DNA of 24,740 nucleotides, taken from a virus. The stretch covers positions 1 to 24,740 of IMG/VR virus record IMGVR_UViG_3300037189_016931. One strand, 5' to 3'. The position numbers and the translations under genes were made by a program. Below, piece by piece: positions 16,461 through 22,230 of this stretch. The stretch's first letter is position 1; every line of letters begins with the position of its first letter. The notes under the pieces are model-generated. The model was not told the DNA's origin. It saw only the letters and a list, made by a program, of their open reading frames with translations, and ran no database searches.

Positions 16461-17917
16461 AAACGCCTCCCCGGTCTCTGAGAAGTGGCAATTCCGGTGG
16501 TTTTTATGCCAAGGCTTTGACTGATTGTGCGTGCGTTAGCTGTTGATCGATCTTTAACGTGACCGAGCCACGCTTTATGGGCCTCAAACCCATGCGTCGC
16601 AGGTATTGGGTTTGTCCCTTTTGATAAATTCCGAACAAGATAAACAAGCGCCGCCAAGTGATCGAAGTGGCCGTAAACCGAGCTTCGCGCAAAAGCCTTT
16701 TTCTTTTGGTCCCAAACCCCGTAGCGCATACACCCAATTAATTTTTGACACCTCGGGTGAATAATTATCTGTCCCGCTTGAACCATTAACCTGACTTCGT
16801 TGATCATGGCTTCAAGGTTGTCTTTTGTGGTTTCAATAAACGTTAAATTGTGAATCGATGAAATATCTTGAATCAAAAGGGGCCAGTTATTATCTGAAAT
16901 CCTTCGAAACGGAACGGGTCTCCCCTCAATAACGCTCGGATAGTCTTGCCAGAGTTGTTTTTCTTTTTCTCGAATCGCACCGACCAATAAAAGCGTATTC
17001 ATCGAAGGGCCGCTCATCTCAGCCTCGTCCTCAATGATAAGACTTGCGCGCTTAAAATCGTAATAACCATAAAGCATTGCCGTCAGGTCTTTTACGCCAA
17101 GATCCATTCCAACGTACTTGTCGTAGTATTTATAAAACTCATCGCGCTCGACCTCTTCGATGCACTTGTCCTGCCACTCTGGAATGATCGCAAGATCACT
17201 ATCAGTTACAAACTCGCACAAACACTCACGCCTGAATGTCGTTGAACCCTCACCGCCTAATTCATCAGCCATGCGCTTGATATCGTCCGCTGAAATAAGT
17301 GGGTTTGTGTAAATATCAAGCTTCACATAGCCACCCTCAATTTCTGCTTTTTGACAGTAATCCGTAAACGAATGCGCGGGAGTTGATGGGGGGGTTGAGA
17401 TAAAAATGATTTTGCAATTAGGTCTATGTAGAGTTGAAGGAACAATGATCGATTTATAAATGTAATCAAGATTACCAATAAACCCGCACTCATCTAAAAT
17501 ATACATGTCGATTGTGCGACCGCGAAGTTTATCCGGGTGCTTATCCACACCGACGAGCTTAATCTGTGAGCCATTCGGGAAAGTGTACGTAGATTTTTGA
17601 ACATTGAACTTTGGCTTTAAATGTTCTGGGCAATCCTCTAATATTTTATCAAACGCAGGAATGATGAATTCCTCAACGTCTGTCTGAAAGGCCGCGCCGT
17701 AACGAACATTGTATTTTTCGTTCTTTAAACAAAACTCAATTGCGATCTTTACGCCCCAGAAACTTTTTCCCCATTGGCGCGAACAATTAGCGACAAAGAG
17801 TTGGCCTTTTGCGTTTCGGAACGTTTCCTCAAGCACAAGCTGGGCGTCATGGAGCTTATACTCAATATCGCCGCGCTCCCATAGCTCAAGAAGTAGAACG
17901 TCAAGGCTTGAGTCCAT
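16457..17917 (-). CDS. terL: Terminase large subunit
   Basis: A 486-aa DNA-packaging ATPase and nuclease. Walker A is CSRQWGKS at residues 45-52, Walker B is YILDE at 139-143 with the catalytic Glu, and the coupling motif IFISTPP is at 171-177. The RNase H-like nuclease part begins with VGMDLG (Asp272), has a further acidic candidate at Asp350 or Glu362, and ends with HFDHLAAL (Asp419). All key residues are therefore present. The ATG follows the small-terminase stop with no gap (TAAATG), and the portal start overlaps the end. It pumps DNA through the portal and cuts it. Which packaging strategy (headful, cos or repeats) cannot be read from this alone. Confidence 0.95.
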   Translation of the reverse strand: MDSSLDVLLLELWERGDIEYKLHDAQLVLEETFRNAKGQLFVANCSRQWGKSFWGVKIAIEFCLKNEKYNVRYGAAFQTDVEEFIIPAFDKILEDCPEHLKPKFNVQKSTYTFPNGSQIKLVGVDKHPDKLRGRTIDMYILDECGFIGNLDYIYKSIIVPSTLHRPNCKIIFISTPPSTPAHSFTDYCQKAEIEGGYVKLDIYTNPLISADDIKRMADELGGEGSTTFRRECLCEFVTDSDLAIIPEWQDKCIEEVERDEFYKYYDKYVGMDLGVKDLTAMLYGYYDFKRASLIIEDEAEMSGPSMNTLLLVGAIREKEKQLWQDYPSVIEGRPVPFRRISDNNWPLLIQDISSIHNLTFIETTKDNLEAMINEVRLMVQAGQIIIHPRCQKLIGCMRYGVWDQKKKAFARSSVYGHFDHLAALVYLVRNLSKGTNPIPATHGFEAHKAWLGHVKDRSTANARTISQSLGIKTTGIATSQRPGRRF

Positions 17918-18340
17918 TTAAGTCGCCTTTTTTCTATAATCCTTTACGATTTTTAATAGCGCACTTGAATCAAGTTTTTTGACCTCTTCTTTGAGTTTCA
18001 TCTCTTCAGCAGAGACGTTGATCACTGTGCGGTCTGTCTCCTCGGGGTGTTTATCTCTCCAGCCATGACAGTTCTTAAATTTGAAAATAAGCCCTGTAAT
18101 ATTCCCGCCAAAAACTTTTCCGCGAATAATGTCTTTTAATAATTTCTCGTCATGATACTGCAATTCGGCTTCTCCCAGGCTTTTTGCAATTGCAAAATCT
18201 TCATGAGTGTTTGCCCAAGAAAAAATAGTGTCGCGATTTACCTTTGCAACAGCGGCGAATGAACCAAACGTAAAACCACTCATCATGTGTTCGATAAGCA
18301 TTTCGCAAAACTCTGGCTTGTATTTCGAAAGACGTGCCAT
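17918..18340 (-). CDS. terS: Terminase small subunit
   Basis: A 140-aa protein directly before the large terminase. Residues about 22-45 (FTFGSFAAVAKVNRDTIFSWANTHEDFA) are a helix-turn-helix of the terminase small-subunit type, followed by helical segments (AIAKSLGEAELQYHDEKLLKDIIRG) and GGNITGLIFKFKNCHGWRDK, a phrase usual in these proteins (the FKLKN.GW motif). The C-terminal part is Lys/Glu-rich. It would recognise the packaging site and bring TerL to DNA. The gene starts at ATG 18340, overlapping the previous stop (TAATG). Confidence 0.88.
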   Translation of the reverse strand: MARLSKYKPEFCEMLIEHMMSGFTFGSFAAVAKVNRDTIFSWANTHEDFAIAKSLGEAELQYHDEKLLKDIIRGKVFGGNITGLIFKFKNCHGWRDKHPEETDRTVINVSAEEMKLKEEVKKLDSSALLKIVKDYRKKAT

Positions 18341-18549
18341 TAGTAATCCTCAGGCTTCTTAATAAACGCTACATAAAAAAGCGGCGTCTTTGTCGGATCG
18401 GCCTTAATTTCCAGGAGTTTACTCACAAGGCCGTATTCGGTGTCAGTGAGATCAAGCGTTATGCGAAACCCGCCGTCTCTTTGAGTTTGGATTTTCTCAA
18501 CAATCGCAAGCGCATTTCCGAGAGGTTTTAGGTCAGCCTTCTCACTCAC
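18340..18549 (-). CDS. Small protein upstream of terminase, unknown
   Basis: A 69-aa protein: a short helix (LKPLGNALAIVEKIQTQRDG) followed by strands (GFRITLDLTDTEYGLV) and a conserved-looking end PLFYVAFIKKPED. The stop overlaps the terS start and the start abuts the stop of the preceding gene, so it belongs to the packaging operon. No family recognised; it may be a small packaging or DNA-binding accessory protein, which is only inference from position. Confidence 0.7.
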   Translation of the reverse strand: MSEKADLKPLGNALAIVEKIQTQRDGGFRITLDLTDTEYGLVSKLLEIKADPTKTPLFYVAFIKKPEDY

Positions 18550-18882
18550 CTATTGCCTCTGCCTTGTTTGAAATCCCATTGCTAAATTAGATTGAGACAA
18601 AAGCTTTTTCGTATCCTCGGCAGTCTTTTTAATTCCCTCGTGATCAAGCTTAATTTGATCAAGCTGATTTTGAAGCATAACCATATTGATGTCGTATGAT
18701 TTTTCGCTCTCGATTTTTTTCTTTGTTTTCTCGTATTTCTCAAAACAATAAGCAGAAAATGAAAACAACAACATCGCAGCTGTACTTGGGCTTGGGCCAA
18801 ATAAAGAGATATTAATTAAAGACACGATAACGGAGAATTGTCCTAAGGGGAATTCATCTAAAAAAGCTAAAAACTTTTTCAC
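18550..18882 (-). CDS. Membrane-anchored coiled-coil protein, possible holin
   Basis: A 110-aa protein with a GTG start overlapping the previous stop (GTGA). Residues about 16-29 (FSVIVSLINISLFG) and 33-48 (STAAMLLFSFSAYCFE) are hydrophobic and can form two membrane spans with a short loop. From 49 on it is charged and helical (EKYEKTKKKIESEKSYDINMVML...), probably a coiled coil. Two spans and a charged tail are compatible with a class II holin, but the long tail is unusual; an inner-membrane scaffold or spanin-like protein is also possible. Confidence in the gene is high, in the role low. Confidence 0.7.
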   Translation of the reverse strand: MKKFLAFLDEFPLGQFSVIVSLINISLFGPSPSTAAMLLFSFSAYCFEKYEKTKKKIESEKSYDINMVMLQNQLDQIKLDHEGIKKTAEDTKKLLSQSNLAMGFQTRQRQ

Positions 18883-19178
18883 AACAAATCCCGATCCACA
18901 AACGATTGAACGAAATTAATCTTTGCCGACTCCTCTGCTATTGCTCTTAAATTCGGCTCGTCAATCTCGATGCTTAAAACCTCAGTCCCGCGAGTGGTCA
19001 TTACATAGCTCACCCAAGAGTTCGGTCCTTTTCCAAGCTTCATATAGCCAATACTTTTCATCTCAGGCATTTCGCTTGTCGGCCCTTCGAAGATCTCCTC
19101 TAAAAGATGTTTCTCGTCGTTTGAGCGAATCAAGGGTTTTACAACATTACTGAGTAATGGTTTCTTGGCTTTCGACAT
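18879..19178 (-). CDS. Unknown protein, 99 aa
   Basis: ATG at 19178 with AGAGG six bases upstream supports this start although it lies 32 bases inside the preceding gene. The protein has a basic N-terminus, an acidic middle (HLLEEIFEGPTSEMPEM), strands KSIGYMKLGKGPNSWVSYVMTTRG and VLSIEIDEPNLRAIAEESAKINFVQSF. No motif is recognised. It ends in an overlap with the membrane protein gene. Confidence 0.7.
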   Translation of the reverse strand: MSKAKKPLLSNVVKPLIRSNDEKHLLEEIFEGPTSEMPEMKSIGYMKLGKGPNSWVSYVMTTRGTEVLSIEIDEPNLRAIAEESAKINFVQSFVDRDLL

Positions 19179-19479
19179 TTTGAACCTCTGATTTTTTTGG
19201 TTTATCTTTATAGGATTTTAATTCTGGTATTAGAGCTGCATCGGGGTGAAGACTTGCCGCCTCGATTGCGTTCTCGTAAAGTTTATATAAAAACCCGTGA
19301 GTCGCTGCGACCGCCTTTAAATACTCAGGGGAGTACATGCCTTTTGTTAAAACATTACAGGCCGTTGCACAGGCCTCAACCGCGCCCCAGAGATCGGATA
19401 AATCTTTTGGGATATTAGGGGCCGCGCTTTTCGGTTGGGAAGAAGGGCTTTTCGCGCTTTTTGTGGATGATTTTTTCAT
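19147..19479 (-). CDS. Unknown helical protein, 110 aa
   Basis: A 110-aa protein with a Lys/Ser/Pro-rich first 25 residues, then an alpha-helical central part (LSDLWGAVEACATACNVLTKG...YLKAVAATHGFLYKLYENAIEAA) and a charged tail. AAGGAG precedes its ATG. It is the first gene after a 70-base leader with a promoter candidate, so it may begin a packaging transcript. The function is not known. Confidence 0.7.
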   Translation of the reverse strand: MKKSSTKSAKSPSSQPKSAAPNIPKDLSDLWGAVEACATACNVLTKGMYSPEYLKAVAATHGFLYKLYENAIEAASLHPDAALIPELKSYKDKPKKSEVQNVESQETITQ

Positions 19480-19519
19480 TTCTGAATGCTCCTTTTTTAG
19501 CGTCTCTTAAGATAGCTAA

Positions 19520-19547
19520 AATTTAGTGGTTCATTTTAAAGTGGCAA
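19520..19547 (-). promoter_or_regulatory. Promoter candidate before 19147-19479 gene
   Basis: Minus-strand TTGCCA at 19547-19542, 16-base spacer, and TAAATT at 19525-19520. The upstream box is embedded in TTTTGCCACTT, identical to the box before the capsid gene. An inverted repeat TTTTAGC...GCTAAAA follows between the box and the ribosome-binding site. Confidence 0.4.
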
Positions 19548-19549
19548 AA

Positions 19550-19957
19550 TTACTGTTTCTTTGATTTTTTCATTTCCCTTTTTAGATCGATAAGCTCTAT
19601 AAGAGCAGACTCGCCAAAAGAGACAACCTCGACCGTCTCTATGCTTATTTGTGGAGCCGCAAGGATGTCCATTTTCCGGGCGTACCGCTCGTGATATCTC
19701 TCGCTCCTGTCCTCAAGTGAGCCAAAAAAATCCTCTTCGGTTTTCGTAAAAACACACTTGTAATACTCGTTATTGAATTTAGTTATAAACTCGAGCGCCT
19801 CTTTTGACTTCTCACAACCAAGCTCGGCGCGCTTTAATAGAGATAAACTAAACTCCTCATCGACGTACTCCTTTGCCGCGTGTCTGTGTCCGGCCTTAAA
19901 CGCTCCCAAAAACTGTTTTGGAATTCGTTTTTTAATCATACCCTCCGTAGTTTTCAT
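19550..19957 (-). CDS. Unknown basic helical protein, 135 aa
   Basis: A 135-aa protein, N-terminus basic (MIKKRIPKQFLGAFKAGHRHAAKEYVDEEFS), then two helical stretches with Glu/Lys (LLKRAELGCEKSKEALEFITKFNNEYYKC) and a C-terminal coiled segment ending REMKKSKKQ. The ATG is four bases after the LuxR-type gene's stop, with a weak AAGAG. I cannot assign a family; it might interact with DNA or with the LuxR-type protein, but that is conjecture. Confidence 0.65.
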   Translation of the reverse strand: MKTTEGMIKKRIPKQFLGAFKAGHRHAAKEYVDEEFSLSLLKRAELGCEKSKEALEFITKFNNEYYKCVFTKTEEDFFGSLEDRSERYHERYARKMDILAAPQISIETVEVVSFGESALIELIDLKREMKKSKKQ

Positions 19958-19961
19958 TTGA

Positions 19962-20228
19962 TTAAACTCTTGCTCCGTAAAATTTAAGCACCGCTTGCGT
20001 CCTTGAGCTCACGCTTAATTTTCTGTAAATATCTGTGAGATGAAACTTCACCGTTTTTTCGACGATAAATAATGACTCTGCGATTTCTTTGTTTGATTTT
20101 CCCTTTAAGAGAAGCCCAAATATTTCAAGCTGTCTCGGGCTTAAAACAACACCACAAGCAGCAAGTGACGTTGCCGTGCTTCGAGATAGCTCTTCAGAAA
20201 TAATTGTAGAACCCGCAGGAAGCGCCAC
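19962..20228 (-). CDS. Free-standing LuxR-type HTH regulator
   Basis: An 88-aa protein with GTG start overlapping the endolysin stop (TAGTG) and GGGAAGG upstream. Residues about 28-85 are a full LuxR/GerE HTH domain: LSPRQLEIFGLLLKGKSNKEIAESL, then VEKTVKFHLTDIYRKL and RTQAVLKFY, with the usual Glu, Gly and Lys positions. There is no receiver or ligand-binding domain; only a 27-residue N-terminal extension with STIISEELSRSTATSLAACGVV. Such single-domain proteins bind DNA as dimers. It may regulate the phage late or host genes. Assignment to the HTH family is firm, role unknown. Confidence 0.9.
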   Translation of the reverse strand: MALPAGSTIISEELSRSTATSLAACGVVLSPRQLEIFGLLLKGKSNKEIAESLFIVEKTVKFHLTDIYRKLSVSSRTQAVLKFYGARV

Positions 20229-20773
20229 TAAACAACCTTCCCACTTGAATCGACTTTCTTCCCAGCCATAATCTGACCCGCAAGCTCACGAAGTTCGTTA
20301 ATCTCGTCTTTTGAATAATCCTGCGCTTTAGAGCTGCGACGGATATCTCTGAGTTTTGATGTCCCATAGGTGCTTATATTGACTGAATCAGATTGATTCC
20401 CGCCCAAGCAGTAAAGCATATCGCCGACCTTCGCTAAAAAGATTGTTACGTGCCCTTTTCCGCTCTTAAGCGAATCGCGCCAAAAAACAACAATGTCACC
20501 CGGAAGGGGGTCAAACCTAACTGACACGCCCCAATTCTCAAACGATCTTGCGCTTGCTGAATTAGTGGAGGTCATCCCGACCTTCTCAAGCACCCAGCAA
20601 ACAAAGGTCGCGCACCATGGGACGCTATCAGCCCAACCGAAGAGATTTTTTATCGTCGAATATCTTTGATACTCAACAATCTGAGGGTTGTCTTTTTTTC
20701 CAATAACCTCTCTAACGCCTAACTGACTTGCCGCTTTTAATAGTACGGCTTTATTTCTATTTTGAATTTCCAT
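20228..20773 (-). CDS. Endolysin-type Cys/His amidohydrolase (TIGR02594-like)
   Basis: A 181-aa protein. Residues 48-62 contain ADSVPWCATFVCWVLE with the catalytic Cys54; PGDIVVFW follows at 91-98, His108 lies in GKGHVTIFLAK, and GGNQSDSVN at 124-132 provides a polar residue. This order is that of NlpC/P60/CHAP-type cell-wall peptidases and matches the TIGR02594 phage family. The N-terminus (AVLLKAASQLGVREVIGK) is the usual helical start. No signal peptide, so it would need a holin or membrane leakage to reach peptidoglycan. The adjoining likely spanins support a lysis role. ATG has GGGGAAA upstream. Confidence 0.85.
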   Translation of the reverse strand: MEIQNRNKAVLLKAASQLGVREVIGKKDNPQIVEYQRYSTIKNLFGWADSVPWCATFVCWVLEKVGMTSTNSASARSFENWGVSVRFDPLPGDIVVFWRDSLKSGKGHVTIFLAKVGDMLYCLGGNQSDSVNISTYGTSKLRDIRRSSKAQDYSKDEINELRELAGQIMAGKKVDSSGKVV

Positions 20774-21064
20774 TTATTTCCCCTTCGTCATAACGATTAT
20801 AAGTTCCTGTAACCAGGCGGTTGCGTCGATGAACTGCTTTCCCGGAATACAGATATGTTTATCGATGTCCTTGTCTGAGAATTTTAAAAAAAACTCAGTC
20901 CCACTTGAGTTAATACAATCAAGACCACCGCGATTAAAATCCGCCAAACATTTAGTAATCTTTGGAGGCGCCCGAAGAGTCGTACAGCTACAGCAAATGC
21001 TTAAGGTCAGAAAAATTAGAGATTTTCCGTAAAACCACTTTTCTCTCTGCTTCACTTTGAGCAT
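20774..21064 (-). CDS. o-spanin-like lipoprotein candidate
   Basis: A 96-aa protein with GAGGAG seven bases before ATG. Residues 1-26 look like a lipoprotein signal: basic n-region (KVKQREKWFYGK), hydrophobic core (SLIFLTLSI) and a Cys cluster CCSC, then TTLRAPPK. No single Cys gives a perfect lipobox, so the lipidation site is uncertain. The start lies inside the upstream i-spanin candidate gene in another frame by 77 bases, like the Rz/Rz1 arrangement. The protein would anchor in the outer membrane and join the i-spanin to fuse membranes during lysis. It is followed at once by the endolysin. Confidence 0.62.
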   Translation of the reverse strand: MLKVKQREKWFYGKSLIFLTLSICCSCTTLRAPPKITKCLADFNRGGLDCINSSGTEFFLKFSDKDIDKHICIPGKQFIDATAWLQELIIVMTKGK

Positions 21065-21245
21065 TGTCTAACTCCTCAAGAAGGCTCTTAGCCTCAACTG
21101 TTATTGCGCTTATTTTTGCGGCGGCTATGTTGTTTTCTTTCATCCAGTTTTGAAGCTCGATGCGCATCTCTGTAAGCTGTTTACTCACAACGCCAGAGAT
21201 GATCGGGCTTAGAATTGGTGTTAGAAACGCAATGAGCGCTGCCAT
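20988..21245 (-). CDS. i-spanin-like inner-membrane protein candidate
   Basis: An 85-aa protein, N-terminal hydrophobic helix at about 2-21 (AALIAFLTPILSPIISGVVS) without a cleavage motif, then a charged helical part that suits a coiled coil (LTEMRIELQNWMKENNIAAA...EAKSLLEELDNAQSEAERKVVLRKI). A single membrane span with a helical periplasmic part, overlap with a lipoprotein-like gene and adjacent endolysin are the marks of an i-spanin (Rz-like). A small pinholin-type protein is the alternative. ATG is directly after the previous stop (TAGATG) with AAGG upstream. Confidence 0.62.
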   Translation of the reverse strand: MAALIAFLTPILSPIISGVVSKQLTEMRIELQNWMKENNIAAAKISAITVEAKSLLEELDNAQSEAERKVVLRKISNFSDLKHLL

Positions 21246-21470
21246 CTAACCTTGAGCGTTGATTTTATCGGCTTGCTCTAGAGCGTAAGCCTCAAGCTTT
21301 GGCAAAATTACCGCAATCATATCGTCGTAAGGAGTTTGAGAAACTTGGGCCGACTTACTAACCCATGAAAACACAGATTTAATTACAACCTTCGCTGCTT
21401 CCTCTGCGACCTCTACACCTTGCCCTTTTAACTCTTCCAAAAGCCCTTTTACGTCATATGCTTTTTCCAT
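21246..21470 (-). CDS. Small helical protein at head of lysis operon
   Basis: A 74-aa mostly alpha-helical protein with AAGGGGA before ATG. It contains GLLEELKGQGVEVAEEAAKVVIKSVFSWVSKSAQVSQTPYDD and a second helix with ILPKLEAYALEQADKIN. There is no clear membrane span; the pattern resembles small phage proteins that sit just before holin/endolysin genes. It is the first gene of the minus-strand lysis transcript and faces the divergent regulator. Confidence 0.65.
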   Translation of the reverse strand: MEKAYDVKGLLEELKGQGVEVAEEAAKVVIKSVFSWVSKSAQVSQTPYDDMIAVILPKLEAYALEQADKINAQG

Positions 21471-21540
21471 AAAATTCCCCTTATTTTTGTGTTGGCTTGA
21501 AAGCCGTTTATTAAGAGGTTAAGAACGATTGCGCGTTAAC

Positions 21541-21578
21541 AAAACGTTTACTTGTAATATACTTTTACAAAGCGTTTC
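21541..21578. promoter_or_regulatory. Operator candidate in divergent promoter region
   Basis: Nested inverted repeats: TTGTAA at 21552-21557 and TTACAA at 21565-21570, flanked by AAACG at 21542-21546 and CGTTT at 21573-21577. They overlap a possible plus-strand promoter (TTTACA at 21564-21569 and TATTGT at 21588-21593, 18-base spacer). The regulator encoded just downstream could bind here and control itself and the lysis operon. Confidence 0.55.
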
Positions 21579-21612
21579 CTTATGGTTTATTGTTAGTTTT
21601 CGGGGGATAAAC

Positions 21613-21810
21613 ATGAGCGTGAAATTGAGAAAAAAAAAGACGGCACTTTATCCAAAGATATTTTCCATGCGAGTTAGCGAAGAAGCTAAAGCCATGGTGC
21701 AAGAAATGACTGATTTTGAGTTTGATATAGCTGGCCCAGTCCGGGAAGTCGTTGAGCCCACGGTTAAAGAGCTATATAAGCAATTCCTAAAAGAGCGCAA
21801 ATCAAGCTAG
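21613..21810 (+). CDS. Ribbon-helix-helix-type regulator candidate
   Basis: A 65-aa basic protein, the only convincing plus-strand gene. I choose the ATG at 21613 with GGGGGA five bases before it over an upstream TTG at 21529 that has no ribosome-binding site and would start inside the operator region. The N-terminus is basic (MSVKLRKKKTALYPK), then IFSMRVSEEAKAMVQEM reads as the beta strand and first helix of a ribbon-helix-helix (Arc/CopG-type) fold. The C-terminal half is helical (VREVVEPTVKELYKQFLKE). Small size, divergent position and operator candidate suggest an autoregulating repressor. Family assignment is by pattern only. Confidence 0.7.
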   Translation: MSVKLRKKKTALYPKIFSMRVSEEAKAMVQEMTDFEFDIAGPVREVVEPTVKELYKQFLKERKSS

Positions 21811-21827
21811 ACAAGCGGGCGGGTTGG

Positions 21828-21932
21828 TTAAGCACACAAAACCATTAGCGTGAGCCAAAATAACATTCCGTAAATTTGTTCTCTTAATGTCAATTTTGTG
21901 TAGCCTAAACTATCAAGCCATTTACCGTACAT
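21828..21932 (-). CDS. 34-aa small membrane protein candidate
   Basis: ATG at 21932 is preceded by AAAGGAGAG, a near-perfect ribosome-binding site, and the frame reads MYGKWLDSLGYTKLTLREQI followed by YGMLFWLTLMVLCA and TAA. The last 15 residues are hydrophobic and could cross the membrane. The ribosome-binding site begins four bases after the closing stem of the structured element upstream, so translation could be controlled by it. Function unknown; a tiny holin, host-membrane effector or leader peptide are options. Confidence 0.6.
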   Translation of the reverse strand: MYGKWLDSLGYTKLTLREQIYGMLFWLTLMVLCA

Positions 21933-21949
21933 ACTCTCTCCTTTAAAAG

Positions 21950-22088
21950 CTGAGTCAGGGCTAGGCCAAAAGGCTATGCCAGCTTTTTATCCTTTTTTAA
22001 GGGACCTATATGGGCGTCCAGCAGACTTTCTCAGGCACATTCTCAACCCATCAAAACTCGCGCTAAAAGCGCCGCTAGCCCGACTCAG
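21950..22088 (-). ncRNA. Structured RNA or leader candidate of unknown class
   Basis: On the minus strand, 22088-22075 (CTGAGTCGGGCTAG) pairs with 21964-21950 (CTAGCCC, bulged T, GACTCAG) to make a 14-bp closing stem. Inside are a 5-bp hairpin GCGCT/AGCGC (22072-22060), a 6-bp long-range pairing TGTGCC with GGCATA (22039-22034 with 21980-21975), a hairpin GGAC/GTCC (22019-22002), a GCC-TTTT-GGC hairpin (21974-21965) and a possible pseudoknot ATGGGT with GCCCAT (22051-22046 with 22015-22010). The element starts one base after the tRNA CCA and ends four bases before AAAGGAG of a small ORF. It matches no RNA class I can recall. It may be a riboswitch-like leader or a phage small RNA. Confidence 0.6.
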
Positions 22089-22089
22089 T

Positions 22090-22164
22090 TGGTAGCAATA
22101 GTTGGATTTGAACCAACACCTCTGATTAAGCCAAACCAGCGCTCTACCGTTTAGCTATATTGCT
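22090..22164 (-). tRNA. tRNA gene with apparent 8-nt anticodon loop, identity unsure
   Basis: Acceptor AGCAATA pairs fully with TATTGCT, followed by discriminator A and an encoded CCA. The D arm is GCT(A)/(G)AGC with loop containing GG, and the T arm is GTTGG-TTCAAAT-CCAAC. The anticodon stem CTGGT/ATCAG (one G-T pair) encloses TTGGCTTA, eight bases rather than seven; a 6-bp stem with a 6-base loop is the alternative. If U33 is the second T, the anticodon is GGC (Ala), but position 37 would be a pyrimidine, which is unusual. The variable loop is four bases, so it is a class I tRNA. It may be a functional phage tRNA, a frameshift-reading tRNA or a decoy. Confidence 0.82.
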
Positions 22165-22230
22165 ATCAACTCAATCGTCCATATATTGAACGGACAATTA
22201 CTTTTTCGGTAACTGTCTTGTTAGATTTTA

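Noticed and set aside
19508-19545. Terminator from TTTTAGC...GCTAAAA repeat
   Set aside because: The loop is 13 bases, the stem is AT-rich and it lies in the leader of the next gene; kept only as a note in the promoter entry.
21529-21612. Longer start (TTG at 21529) for the plus-strand regulator
   Set aside because: It has no ribosome-binding site, adds a non-conserved-looking hydrophobic segment and would place the operator inside the gene; the ATG at 21613 has GGGGGA.
21950-22088. Simple transcription terminator
   Set aside because: The arms of the long stem are over 110 bases apart and no T-run follows on either strand; the internal short hairpins also lack T-runs.
22090-22164. Phage attachment site inside the tRNA
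   Set aside because: No integrase or recombinase gene is visible in the window and the tRNA is complete rather than a fragment.
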